Part shown: one piece after another, positions 13,401-25,700 of the stretch
How the letters are laid out: each line of letters begins with the position of its first letter
How positions within the stretch are numbered: position 1 is the stretch's first letter
From: Pelodera strongyloides
Taxonomy: Eukaryota; Nematoda; Chromadorea; Rhabditida; Rhabditidae
Assembly: GCA_036852015.1 (NCBI GenBank)
Contig: JAANDG010000637.1
Span: 1-64,000 of the forward strand
Direction: 5' to 3'
DNA length: 64,000 nt
Made by a program: the position numbers and the translations under genes
Notes under the pieces: generated by a model
Seen by the model: only the letters and a program-made list of their open reading frames with translations
Databases searched by the model: none
What the model was told of the DNA's origin: nothing

Positions 13401-16400
13401 CCATAAGCGAGCTGGCTGAGCAGTTCCATTTCCATGGTCACGCTCATTACTAAACGTAGGGCATTACGGTACACTAACCCAAATTTCGAATTGGTTTACT
13501 AAAGAAACTTCCACCACGACACTACGCTACCCAAGAGCTTCTGGAATATAGTGAGTACTCAATCTCAACTAGCCTGAGGAAACTTCCGACTTCCGACAAA
13601 TAAGCAAAAAAACCGCTCCAATTCTTCCCTTACATGAGTGATACTTGCCTAAGCCTAAGCCTACTTCCCGTATGATTTGCCAGCATTTAATCATGAACTT
13701 AATCAAACACTTTGTTAATAAACGTTTACGTGTCCCTATTCATGTACTATGTCTCACATCTTAATCAGTATTCCACACCAAACCTAGGACGCATAAATCT
13801 AATACTGGTCGCAATATTGCAATAACACGTATAAAACGTAGCATAAAAGCCAAGTGACCTAGTTTACACATTATTAACATCTTACAACTTTTTACTTTTT
13901 CATTCATACTGTATCTTTTCTAATTTCTTATTCTCTTACTTTCCTATCCTATTTGTCCAAAATAATAAAGTTGACATATTTCTTCCAGTTACTCTTATTC
14001 AAACACACTACTTTATAGCGCTCAACTGTGGCTAAGTGGCTGGGCCTAGTCCATAATAACTACCGTAACCCATAATAAAAGAGTAAGACAGACTTTCAAA
14101 CACTCATTTTCAGCCAACAATGAAGCTCTACTTCCTTTTCTTCTTGGCGCTAATGGTTGCTACAACATTCGCAGCACCTATGGTAAGATTTAAGAAGTCA
14201 AGGCGTACCCCAACTAAGCTTCCAGCGCTCACTAACGGAATTTAAGGCCTGATACGGCAATATATATGAAAACAAAGAGTTGAATAGTGATGCGAAAATA
14301 TGACCAGTAATGGACTATACTATAAAAGAACGTAGTAAGACCGCTCAATCCTCACAAAATTTAATTTCATGCAAAAACCGTTTCAGCATGATCCCACTGA
14401 TGAATTCTACACTACACCGGTCAGTGAGCGTTCTAGTTGTTTCCTACCAACTTACTTAGTTACCGTACTACCGTACTTATAAATTAGATTGCTTACCACA
14501 ACTACTTTGTATTACCATCATTAATCTCTACTATCCAATCTATTATTCAAATCCAATACCCGCCTCAGTCCTTAGTAGACCAGAAATACAACTCACAAGG
14601 GGCCAAATCCATAAGTATAATTAAAGAAACTAAATTTAATAACTTCAGGGTCCCGTTGATTTTAAAACGGGAAGAAGAGGCTGAGCCGGGGCATCAAAGG
14701 ATCAAAGCAAAGAAATGGAATAACGTAATGTCCTAATAAATGCTGATATTATTTGGATTATTCGTTGCAATTTACAACAAGTGAAGAGGTAATCCCATAA
14801 TTACAAAGAATCATGGTTGGCAGTACTCACAGCATGCCATTGGCGCACAAAACTACTCGTGAATGCTAGTTGTTAATAAGAGCTGCTAACCTACAGTACT
14901 GTACGACCAGTAAATATAGATACATAATGAAATGCATAGTTTCCAATAATCATACGAAATAAATAAATAAACCAAAACTTACGCAATACACGTGAGCAGT
15001 GCCATGATGAGGATACTTCCCGACAATTCCTTGATACTGTGCACAGCCACGATAGACGAGATCACCTTACCCGTGTAGAAGGGGATGAACACACGAGCTG
15101 AATATTCAAAGTGTTAGAAACAAAGTGTCATATCGCTTTAAAGAGTACACTCATAAGTAAAGCGATACGAGACATGACTTCCCAAAACACGACCCGACTA
15201 CTGTATTCCCCTGCACACTATACGTGCACTTCCAAGAAATACGCTTTCTTTTACAACTTTTACCGATTGTACAAGCTGGTTCATATGTGCATTGCTTTTG
15301 GTTTCATTTCACTATATCATTTGATGCACGTTACAAATAAATAATAAAATAATAAAAGGGTTCCAGATCACTAAATCCACATACCACTCGAGTAAATCAG
15401 TAGAAATGTGAATCCGGCCGTGAACCAGGGCCACTGATTGCCACAGTACTTGAGAAGTCGTTTTATATGGGCAAAGGTGGAGAGCCGCTTCTCTGGGTCG
15501 TCTAAACATATGACTTAATAACAGCAATTGCAATTTAAGGTCTTTAATGCGCTCACGGCCTAACGCGATATCATAACCCAGTTGCAACAATGAACAATTA
15601 ACCACTACAGTGTCTTTAATGAATTAGTAATTTAAAGCGGTAGCACGTGAGGTTTTTAAGACGTATTCCAGACAACGCTTTTCCATATATGCATTGTGAT
15701 GCAACCAAATTTGCATACATTATATCGTTACACAGCTGTTTAGCACCCGTTTCGTAAACCATACTCTTCAGGGTCGAGAATGAAAAATTAAACTATCGAA
15801 AGTAGTAATGTTTCAAAAATTCCATAAAACAACTTGTTACCACATTCGGTGTTCGTTGTTCATTCATAAAATAAACCGACCGGTTTCTGAAACGCATCGC
15901 GGACAGCTGCACTTATGCATTTATGCTAAGTGGGTTCAAATTGGCGTCCATTTTTTTTTATTCTAAATTATGCTCACTTGCATATCATGCATAAAAATGC
16001 AAGTGTCCACGACGCTTTTCAAAACCTGGCCGGTATTTCGCTTTAAAGCGAAATGCTAGTCCCTTTGGAAAATTTGCATATGATAAGCAAATCCTATGTA
16101 TCCTATGCTAATTTTGTACGATTGCCGTGGACGACCGTACAAAATTAGCATAGGATACATAGGATTTGCTTATCATATGCAAATTTTCCAAAGGGGCTAG
16201 CATTTCGCTTTAAACTATTCGAACGATGATGAATGGACCAAACTCAGGGTGCTCACAATTTGCATACATGGGAAGAATTCGTTGTCCAAAGTAAGTTTCA
16301 CAAATCGCGTGTTATCCGCTACAGTCTACAGTAAGACCAACCTTCTGTAGTTTGTCCGTTTTCAATATCCAGTGGAGTTCGACTACTTCCAGTTAGTTCC

Positions 16401-16969
16401 TCAGAAGAAGAAATGAGAAGTTGATAGGGAATCTTGTGGGCAGAAAGGACGAAAAACCTGAAACAAATTGAATTTTTAATCATATTTATCGTGGTTAATA
16501 AGCTCAAACAATGATGAAAATCAAAAAAAATGGACACTGGAAAGAGAGAAAAACGTGCGCGTAACAGCACATTGCTTAAAAAAACAATGTTAAACCTACT
16601 TCAATAAGATACAAAGAGTTGCGGAAAGTTAAAAGTTAAAGAAGTCAACGCGAGCTCTATAAGTTCCATAGACTACCGTACCATCAAGGTTATCATGCCG
16701 AGGAGCCGAGGTTAACGCGGTAACATAACTATGTTAGTATTTTACTTCTTACCGATAACTTATGTATAACATAAATATCTTACCAAATAAGCGAGCAGCA
16801 AATAGCTGAGAAGATTGTAAATATAATGGAGAAGTACATCCCAAAATAGTCCATCATTTCAGGTTGTTCAGAGAAAGCGAGTAATTTCACCTAGAAACAA
16901 TATTATATGATTTTAAAATTATAACCAAACTAATAAATAATTAATTAATACTACTACTACTACTACTAC

Positions 16970-17020
<51 letters not shown>

Positions 17021-17973
17021 TAATCAAAACCAACCAAAGTGTACGAGTAGCAAAATATGCAGAATCCGAGTACAGGCATGAACATTCCCTTTACAATGTT
17101 CATATTTTCTAAACAAACAAACAAAAATGAGGATTCGAAAGTAGCAATGTTTCAAAAATTCCATATAAGAACTTGATACCACATTCCGTGTTTCGTCCAT
17201 GACAACGACCGGCCATAGACCGTAAATGTAAATTAGAGGACAAAGCCTAACCATCAAAAGTTAATTTATTCTAAGGGGAATAGCGGATTTGATCTCAAAG
17301 TGAAGGAAATATATCCTTCAGCTATATTTATTAGAATATACCTGAGGCCGGTTTCACAAAAAATTAACGCTGGGGGTAGGTTACAGGCGTCTCCTGTTTA
17401 GCGTGCTCCCTCGGCTTTCTCTGCTTTTGACAGGCAGCGCGAGAAGGCCGAGCGAGCACGCTAAACCAGGAGACGCCTGTAACCTACTCCAGCGTTAAAT
17501 TTTTGGGAAACCGGCCTCTGTATTTCAAGTACAATGATCTTAATCAAAACTAAATTTTCTCGCAAACAAGACGACCACTTGAAAACTAAATCACACCTGC
17601 AAATAAGAGTACAACTCCCAAGAAAAGAAGAGCAAATCGTATAAATGATAATATGACGAAATCCACAGGATCGGTCAGGAAGTTATATCCGTCGAGGAAG
17701 AACAAGTACCTTTAATGAATAGAGATTAAATATTCAAAAATTGAAAATTGGCGGGAATAAAAAGATCCAACCAAATCACATTCGTGTAATCTAATAAGAT
17801 AATGGTCATAATAATAATAATAATAATAAATAAATAAATAAAACTCACTTATAAATGAGATCGCCATCGAAAGAAAATCTATTGTTGAAGAAGCCCAAAG
17901 ATAGTGTAGAAAGCACTAGATCGAGTAGCCCGTATAATAACACGAACGGAAGGCCGCCGTGACAAAAACGCAT
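7401..17973 (-). CDS. ABCB9/TAPL-like half ABC transporter
   Basis: Half-size ABC exporter of about 800 residues; relatives carry peptides into lysosomes. Exons, 5' to 3': 17973-17849, 17709-17597, 17108-17035, 16890-16784, 16457-16342, 15501-15385, 15097-14983, 13348-13218, 12993-~12891, 12564-12458, ~12252-12229, 12160-12078, 11768-11691, 11574-11477, 11133-11066, 10784-10731, 10034-9903, 9607-9434, 9182-9084, 8782-8692, 8437-8311, 7968-7869, 7583-7401. The first four exons encode extra N-terminal helices, as in the TMD0 of ABCB9. The ABC domain shows Walker [11 protein letters not shown]-loop VAQEP, signature SGGQKQR, Walker [13 protein letters not shown] and H-loop IIAHRLS; the end [11 protein letters not shown] also recalls ABCB9. 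The start follows a 3' splice site by a few bases (CAG|GCAGCTATG), so a 5' UTR intron or trans-splice site lies upstream. The junctions around the exon near 12230-12250 and the exon ending near 12891 did not close in phase with a standard GT-AG pair. Confidence 0.92.
8631..8643. repeat. Poly-G run of 13
   Basis: Thirteen consecutive G inside a transporter intron. A similar run is at about 53671. Such runs are prone to length error in assembly. Confidence 0.8.
9651..9812. mobile_element. TTAA miniature element, CCGGTTTTTGAAACG family, in transporter intron
   Basis: Starts TTAAAGCGAGACAACGGCCG and ends with the inverse AAAAACCGGCTGCTATA. The right terminal TTAA is lost. Terminal inverted repeats are imperfect and the middle is AT-rich. 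Confidence 0.7.
12557..12635. repeat. Small insertion with 14-bp direct repeats at a splice acceptor
   Basis: Near-identical direct repeats GAGGGCGCCTGGAA (12557-12570) and GAGGGCACCTGGAA (12622-12635) flank about 51 bp rich in TTTA repeats. On the minus strand the repeat carries the 3' splice site of the transporter exon 12564-12458 (TTCCAG|GCGCCCTC), so the acceptor is present twice. The pattern resembles a target-site duplication around a short retroposed tail. Confidence 0.55.
14120..14684 (+). CDS. Small secreted, putatively amidated peptide precursor nested in the transporter intron
   Basis: Three phase-0 exons, 14120-14182, 14387-14419 and 14649-14684, encode a 43-residue precursor. 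Splice sites are clean: CCTATG|GTAAGA, TTTCAG|CATGAT, ACACCG|GTCAGT, CTTCAG|GGTCCC. Residues 1-19 form a typical signal peptide ([13 protein letters not shown], then a small-residue ATTFAA cleavage area). The mature part is acidic, contains [15 protein letters not shown] and ends GRRG-stop, the classic layout for dibasic cleavage and C-terminal amidation. That would give one amidated peptide of about 21 residues. A polyadenylation signal AATAAA lies at 14735-14740. The gene lies antisense in the transporter intron between exons 15097-14983 and 13348-13218. An AG splice acceptor six bases before the ATG suggests a 5' UTR intron or trans-splicing. No known peptide family was recognised, so neuropeptide or hormone is an inference from architecture only. 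Confidence 0.65.
14735..14740 (+). promoter_or_regulatory. Polyadenylation signal of the nested peptide gene
   Basis: AATAAA lies about 50 bases after the stop codon, in the sense strand of the small gene. Confidence 0.6.
15868..16046. mobile_element. TTAA miniature element, CCGGTTTTTGAAACG family, left end worn
   Basis: The right end reads AAACCTGGCCGGTATTTCGC followed by TTTAA; the left end has ACCGACCGGTTTCTGAAACGC but has lost its TTAAAGCG terminus. It directly abuts the 171-bp palindrome and shares its TTAA at 16043-16046. Confidence 0.7.
16043..16213. mobile_element. 171-bp palindromic TTAA miniature element, copy 2
   Basis: Same length and near-identical arms as the copy at 6779-6949. 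The centre reads GCCGTGGAC in the same orientation. It lies in a transporter intron and sits directly on the end of an older TTAA element, so it inserted at that element's terminal TTAA. Confidence 0.92.
16948..17016. repeat. (CTA)n/(ATA)n microsatellite
   Basis: A run of ACT triplets passes into a longer run of AAT triplets, inside a transporter intron. A smaller AAT/AAAT tract lies at about 17811-17841. Confidence 0.9.
17344..17518. mobile_element. 175-bp palindromic element with GAGGCCGGTTTC ends
   Basis: A strong inverted repeat runs from GAGGCCGGTTTC to GAAACCGGCCTC. The arms contain TTAACGCTGG, GTAGGTTACAGGCGTCTCCT and GCGTGCTC, with a short unpaired centre TTTTGACAGGC. It differs from the TTAAAGCG families and is much richer in GC than its surroundings. 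It lies in a transporter intron and has no coding capacity. Confidence 0.75.
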
Positions 17974-18994
17974 AGCTGCCTGAAATAGACATAAATATAA
18001 AACTATTAAGATATAAAAATTGTGATAAACATAAGCATAGTAAAGTTTGAAATGAAATCAGACACTATTGAAAAGGACGTTTACTTTAGGAAACTGTATA
18101 CCGTAGACGCTCATATACAGTCAAAATAAGAAGCAGGATATCAAACAAACACTAAACAAAATAGACATACCATAATACTCGCTCTGATTTTAGACCACGC
18201 TTCGTTATGGACTATGGTTGGGGTACTATTCTTTCATTAAAAAGACAAAAGGGCCCAAGCAGATAACACTAAAGTGCACCAGTTGTTTTCCAACAAAGTA
18301 CAAAGACTTCAAAAACATTAACGAACCCATGACACAGAGGCAGAGGGCATATTACGCGTTGCTCAAAATAGTGCGTAACCCCAACTTATGAAACAATGAG
18401 GTTGATCAATGGGTTAAACTGATCATAAAGAATTCTCAGCTCAGTTAAGTACATCCGAAAACATGACAATAATGAACTCAAGAAGTGTAAGCGGTGGTAT
18501 GAAGGTTGATTTATATACATATCATCCGTGCGTAACCTCGTGCTAAGTCACAAAAGTTTTTTTCCAATACCGACAACCTAAACTGACGTTGACGGTATCC
18601 TTACCGTACATCTAGACATTAGACCTAGACCTTATATTCTTAAGTTTGGTCTTCAAATAGTTTGAAAGGAAATACGCACCCAGATGCGCATTGTTGCACC
18701 ACAACACATACAAATGACGTAAAAAATGAAATGATGACTTTAAAGTGAACAAACACAATAAAATCCACCACATTTACCTTTTATCCATGAATAATTAAAT
18801 AGTAACCTCGAAAACTACTAACCTACACCACTGACACAGGACCTTACAATTATTCTACTTATACAAATACATGAAACTTGGGGAAACAATGATTAGACTA
18901 TAACCATTGAACAAAAGTATAAAATGAAGAAAGCTCGGTTCAAAAAGTTCTCAGTGTACTGAGACTCAAGGAAAGGGCAGGCCATCCAAAACAA

Positions 18995-19085
18995 CTCTCT
19001 CTCTCTCTTTGCCTCTCCCATTATACGTACCTCTCTCTCTCTTCTCCTCCCTATCTCTCTCTCTTTATTCTCTCTCTCTCTCTCC
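18995..19085. repeat. CT-rich simple repeat
   Basis: Interrupted CTCTCT runs. Comparable CT or GA tracts occur at about 37628-37748, 42047-42092, 43757-43797 and 48570-48612. Confidence 0.85.
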
Positions 19086-19434
19086 ACCATCGTTTTGGTG
19101 ATATTCATGTGGAAACCCTCAGACAAAATGACGTCTATGAGTCATCGCAGTAATGAATGAATCATAGATTTCATGAACCTTGAAATTTGAAAAGTACAAA
19201 GAAAGGAAACGTATAAGTGTATGTATACGAAAGAAAAGCTAGACAAATTAAATAATAGGGAGTTCCCAATCTCAGCCAACACTCAACACTGGTCAATAAA
19301 TTAAATTAAATGAAAATAAGGGTAATGACTACTGGAAATGTTTGAAATGAAATCAAGATTCCATCCAGCTTCTTAAAAAATCCAAAACTCTTGAACGCGC
19401 ATAACTTGCCCAGAAGTGCACAATCGCGGAAATA

Positions 19435-19606
19435 TTAAAGCGAAATAACGGCCGGTTTTCGAAACGCATCGTGGGCAATTGAATTCGACGTATTTATGCT
19501 AATTTGCTCGAATTTGGCTCGATTTTTTATTCAAATTTATGTTCATTTGCATAAGCTGCATAAGAATGCTGGTGTACTAGGTGTGTTTCAAAAACCATTT
19601 CGCTTT
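19435..19606. mobile_element. TTAA miniature element, CCGGTTTTTGAAACG family
   Basis: Starts TTAAAGCGAAATAACGGCCG and ends TTTCAAAAACCATTTCGCTT. Size is about 172 bp, with an AT-rich middle containing TTCATTTGCATAAGCTGCAT as in other copies. Confidence 0.8.
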
Positions 19607-21064
19607 ACGCTATAATTATAGAAATTGAACAAAGGTAGAAAAAAGGAAGTAGGGCTAGTATACCCACTGAACTGACCAAGGGCTCTCGGATCACCATTGC
19701 CTATTTTAGGGAGAAATTTTTCGTTTTAGGAAAGTTCCAGCGACCCATACAGGTGCAGGTGTTTGCTTTTTGCGCAATGAGAGACCCCGACAAAACATAC
19801 AAATTAGAGAAATATGGGAAGAATAGAGAATTTGAGAGGCTCAGACGAAATACAAAGCAGAGACTGAAAGACACAAAAGGACAAATTACAGATTGCCAGC
19901 CGAAAACAGCTCTACAACGTTTGAAGTATAAAGCGTTAGAAGGAAATCTTACTTTGCTTAGTTACAATTAGCCAATTACTCCTCATTAGCCGCTAACGAA
20001 AACCTTGCTGATAGCAAAACCAAAACGAACTCTAAAGAAGTATAGTAAAGAAGCATAACTATTATATTTGAACCTGTATGTACGGTACGGGGCCAAATAT
20101 AAACACCGATTTATCGATTGCCCTTAGCCGAAATAAAACCCGATTTTAGCCTCTATAAGAGCCATGGAAAACACCAAGATCAGCGCCATATAAACATTCA
20201 TAGGCTGGAAAATACACAATAAAGTACATATGGTCAACACAAATCTTACTATCCGACGTTAGTAACCCACACACAGAACCTAACCCGAGAACCCCAAAAA
20301 CCATAGCTAATAAATCAAGAGTGTTCGTTTTCACAATATCAAAGATTTTACAGCAATAACAAATAACAACAACGCAAACTAAACATATAACTCGACCCAA
20401 ACGGTTACGCACACACAACATATCAACATAATAAAAAAAGCATTTTATTAATCATATTTAATTGATAAAACTCAGAAAACTACAGGCACACAGCAAAATA
20501 TCAACTTAAATGACTTTCAATAAAATAAACAAATGCAATTTTTGAAGCATACAATACATATGTATATTTTATGTCAAAATGACACAATATAAATACATGA
20601 ACACCAACAAAAAATAGTTCAAATTTCAAGAAAATTTCCCTGGAATGTGTAATCTTAACTGAGTTATTGTACTGAAGATACATGAGTGTTTTTAATAAAA
20701 CCTATCGTTTATGTAATGCACACGCTTACTTTTCTTAGTTGTTCTAACGTTAGTTTATCATTTATCATGCGAGCGTGAGGGAATGTCAGTTAATAATGTA
20801 TTACATAAGTTATATTAATAAAGAATTATGAACTCAGATCTGCATCATCATACACATAAACAACTAAATCAAGTTCTACGTTTCATATATCCATTTCTAA
20901 ACATTTTGCACGATCATAAAGATGAAAAGTAAAATCATCCATTCACACAAAGACAAAATGCAAAATTTGAAAATTGTGAAAGATTGAGATCTAAAAGTCT
21001 AGATTATACAATATCATTTTTTCATAGCTCAAAAGCATAAAGGATAGCAAGATTTCCGGAAGTT

Positions 21065-21244
21065 TTAAAGCGAAATAACAGCCGGTTTATAAAACATATG
21101 TTGGAAGCACTAAGTGTAAGCAAGTAACTGTTCGAGTTCGATACTGCGTCGAATTATATTAATTTTCATGCAACATATGGAGCTGCATCTGCATGCGCTG
21201 CACTTCCAACATACGTCTAAAAAACGGCCGTTATACCGCTTTAA
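21065..21244. mobile_element. TTAA miniature element, CCGGTTTNTAAAACAT variant
   Basis: Begins TTAAAGCGAAATAACAGCCG and ends CGGCCGTTATACCGCTTTAA. Both TTAA ends are intact. The inverted repeats extend inward (ATATGTTGGAAG and CTTCCAACATACG). Confidence 0.85.
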
Positions 21245-21401
21245 TGTAATAATGCATTACGTAGAAAAATCATTTGTAATATACAGAAACTGCTATAATC
21301 AGAATCAGAAATCAGATAGACGACAAATTTTCTGACCAGAAACAAATACATACATAGATATCCAGTAAAAAAAAACAAGGCTGGAAAACCTCCACAACTC
21401 T

Positions 21402-21520
21402 AAAGCGATATAACATATGGTTGTGGAACGCATACTGTACTGCACTACTATATTCGGAGATACATAAAATATAGTTTTCTAGCCAGCACACGCATCAAAA
21501 CCGCATGTTGTACGGCTTCA
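21402..21520. mobile_element. Short TTAA-family miniature element relic
   Basis: TCTAAAGCGATATAACATATGG near 21401 pairs with CCGCATGTTGTACGGCTTCA near 21500. This is a worn, shortened member of the same terminal-repeat group. Confidence 0.5.
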
Positions 21521-22727
21521 AAGGGAATAAAACATACGGTAAATATAATAATACAAAAAAAAATCACCGGAACGGAAGGAAACATTGTGCTTTGTCGCTG
21601 AGAAATGCCCATTTGAAAGAGTTCAGGTTTCTTGTTTGTACAACAGTGGGGCGGGGCCTGAAACACGAAAGAGTAAAGCAATCAAAATCAACATAAAATT
21701 AGTATTATTAGAAATGAATCCTTCAGCGTCTTCTTAAAGGGAATGTCAAGCCGGTTTTTCACGTTGGGCTTCAAAAAAAGCTTATGTCTTGAAGGTGAGG
21801 AAAGTGAAAATAAAAATAAACAAAAACTTTCATATATGAAGAAAAACAATTTCAAACGCCTCCAAAAAACTCCTTCAGTATGGGATTCGAGTCGTGCGGA
21901 CAGAGCTAAGCCAAATCTCTGTCCACGGGACGTTTGAATTTACGAGGCTGTTAGACAGCGAAGAAAAAGAGGAGGGCGTGAGAGAAATTTTTGAAGTCAG
22001 CAAAGAAAAAGAGGAGGCGCGAGAGAAATTGTTTAAACTACGGTATTTTGTGACAGCGTGTTATAGAATATCTGTGAATCAGGCTTGACATGCGCTTTAA
22101 CAATCAAATAATTAGAAATTAGATAAATCGCACCCAACGACACTCCTAAGGAAATTTCGCTTATGACAGATGATTGGATAACCACTATACGCTAATTACA
22201 CACTTACACACGTAAAGCTTGCAATGCTACGATAAATACGGTACAAATAAACGCAATAACAAATTTACCAAACGACGAATTCTCATCCATATTTACAATC
22301 TACTTGAAACATGAAACTATCCGGAGGAATTTTTTTCACTATTGCGCAATTCTAGTGTTAATTTAATGTTCATAATCTTGTTCTGAGCTGTGCAAAATTT
22401 CTGTTCACACAATGCTAACTCGTATGGTTAATGTTGCCCATTTAACAAAAAATTTCATTTCCATTCAGTTCATCACTATTTTATCGGCAGTTACCTAAGC
22501 GTTCGCCTTGGTAGACGCACGCTTTTTTGTTTACTACAATTGACCTAATCACTATCTTCCAAACAACCATACTATATAAAGTACAAAATTTCGAGTAATT
22601 TCTTTGACACACCAGTCACGTTCTCGCCTGGCTTGTACTTAACAATCAAAGAAACACGAATGTATGTTCAACTAATGACATTAAAGCCTACAACGTAAAA
22701 TGAATACATTTTCACCCTTTTCATCGT

Positions 22728-25700
22728 TTACTGAAACATTGGAGTATGCACAGCCGATGCTTTCCATACAGTTTGAAGGACTTGTTCATCAGGCTTCATT
22801 CGGGGCACCTAAACGTCGGAAATAAAGGAATGTTATTAAAAAACAGAACAAGGCACATAGACAAAGGAAACGGAAACATACTCAGGACTAATTGTGATTT
22901 TAACCGTATAACAAATAACAAAGAATAGAATAACAAAGAAAATAGATTTCAGTTTTGGTCATCATAAATCCCATCTTGTACTGTAGTATTACAATCCATT
23001 ATAGATATAAAACCACACAATATCAGACATACATGATGATGAGTTGTCATTTGGTTGGGACTTTTGTTAGACACAAAATCACAACATCTCAGCTAAACTG
23101 AATACCCATCGAAAAATTTTATAATCAAGAAACGGTAACATCACGACAACATATTAGTTGGAAACGTAAACCTTCAGAATAAAACGAAACCGAACCGAAC
23201 CAAACCAAACCCACCTTATTCAATAACGAGAATAGAGGTGCTATTGTTGAGATGAGCGTGTCCATGAGTAGGTCCAAAGTACCCGGAACGGTGCCCGATT
23301 CATCTGCCCTGAAATACTCAGGAAATGTAAAAAACGAGAGAGGTTTAATATCGTCACTACAAGGTTCCAGCGGCATGCCACTGATAATTTGGAACGTACG
23401 TATCTGCGCGCGACTGCGCACCGACTGCACAGAATGCAACACTATGCGCACAGTATATGGAACTTGTGCACGATAAATTTCAAAACACAAAATCATGCAT
23501 CATACCACATATCAGTCGATTTAACATGTAGGTAATACAATTACGTCGCTACCAAGCCAACCTGCCAATAGACAAACACAATGACTATACATAAACAAGC
23601 ATACTTGCCACTATAAAGAAATTAAAGGAAAATCAACGTTCATACGTTTGCAAGTTTGCATAAACATCACAACAATAACAAATCACAAAAACTACTTACC
23701 TAGTCACTGCAGCAGCCCGCATAGCATGCGCAACAACTTTGAAGGAAGCGGCCACATCAGCCGTCGTGGTTCTAAAAGAAGAACAGTGATACGTGAAACT
23801 CACTTGTTTGTAATATCTAATTAACCGGTTAATTTATAATCACACAAAGTAACGCCTTGAAACCCCTATAATGACAGTAACTACACACTATACCATACAG
23901 TAACCTTAAAAAAGCAGGTAAACGAAAACGAGAAACTGCATAGACTATAGAGAGACAAGGAAAGCCTCAAGATGTTTATCATACTCTGGAAATTGGAAAC
24001 AGGTCACGAGCTGACCATTTTTGCACAAAAATAAGCACACGTTTGAATATTAAGAATAGTAAAAGGACCAGCAACAAACTGACTGGAAATCTCTGGGCGG
24101 GCTGACATCGACCCTCCTCTTCTCACTAGTCCACCACCTTGCCCTCCGCTCCATTGCTGACGGCGCATAGGCCACCTGCTTAGAGGTGAGAGGGGATGGG
24201 GCTAGAAATAATTTAACATTATTCATATAGTTTCAGGATAAGATTACGGGATGTACATACATCACAGGTAAGGATGAACATATGCACCTAACTGTGAAAG
24301 TGGAAAGTAAATTGATTGTAACCAATTTATTGAGTGCTAGCTGTCCAAGCAAAATCAAATGCGTAAACCAATACAAGAACTAATTAACATTAAGCCTGAC
24401 AGTTTCATCCATTTGAATAAAAATACAAGTTCCCTAAGCCGTTTCGAACCCAGGATGAAAGTCCTAGTTCTAAAACGAATGAAAGTCTGAAAGTATAAGA
24501 AAATACGGAAAAACGGAACTATACGAATAATAATACTTACGAGTCTTCGGCCTCTCCTGAGCTTCACTGCCTTTTTTGCCATTTTCTTTTTTGAATTTCC
24601 GCTAAAACACAATAAACTTGAACAGCGGAGAAGCGAATATAGCAACACGACAAACAAGTACCTACCTAACAAAAACCAAAACAACGCAATTAATAAATAA
24701 ATAAAACAATCGATAAACGTAATGAAAAGGTTGGTGAATAACTACCTTCTTTTCCTCCTTTTTCAGTGGAGCAGAATGCTTCAAGCGAATTTTCAATCCA
24801 AGGTGTTTGGGAGGCCTTCCCAGACGTTTTCGCGGCTGAAAGTTGAAATTTCTAATAAAAATGTGACGGGCACGAGAAAGAGTCATAAAGAGAGGGAGAG
24901 ATAGAGAAATTGAGGAGAGTGAGAGAGAGACAGATAGATCAATTACAAATATACAAACAGAACAGTTCTAAAAAGGTACGCTAAGGATCTCGACTCCGAA
25001 AACAGTGGAAAGACGCATCAAAAACAATGAACTTGTACTGAGCTGAACTAAAAAAAGGGTTCCAGACATTCTAACAATTCAGTAATCAAACAAACCAACA
25101 ACAATTAATGAAAACAATTAACAAATTAAAAACAATACAACTATTAAACGTAAAACAAACCGGAGGTGAGGGCTGGTCTCTGATTTCCTCCTTTTCGTCT
25201 ACTGAACTATAACCATCCGATTGGGAACCTAAACAATATAATAATAATAATATGTTTTGCGTTGTGACGTTCAAAATGACATTACACTCAAAACTCGCCA
25301 GTGAACCCTTTTCTATTCTAGCTCACTCAGGTCCCAATTTCTGATTTTCAATTTCAGTAGATCGTCTGGTATATGGATTGGCTCAGAGCTCAGGCCATCT
25401 CGATTCAAAATTAACATATAACATAATATATTTGCAATTTGAGTGATACTAAACTAAGCGCCCTCCTACCTCCCACTTTCTGACTCACATCTTACGCATT
25501 ACATCTTACATCTAATTAAGCTCCCGACAACAATAACAACTTATCAACCAAACCAAAAAAAAAGTTATCCCCCCTACCTTGATCACTTGCGTACTCTCCC
25601 CTCCTCCTCTCCGCATTGGTTCCCCATCGCCCTTTCTTTCCCAAATCTCTCGGAATTTCATCGTTACTCTTCACCCAGCCGTACCATTTTCGACACTTTT

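Larger units (their letters stand above)
18000..22727. other. Intergenic region with miniature elements, no gene seen
   Basis: Upstream of the minus-strand transporter and downstream of the minus-strand PWWP gene. It holds a CT-rich simple repeat (about 18995-19085) and three TTAA-type miniature elements listed separately. Open frames of 60-91 codons (for example 19753-19971 and 20146-20421) have no recognisable domain or splice context. The transporter promoter and any 5' UTR exons should lie here but were not located. Confidence 0.55.

Noticed and set aside
19753..19971. 72-codon basic open frame
   Set aside because: Lysine/arginine-rich but without similarity, splice sites or a second exon nearby.
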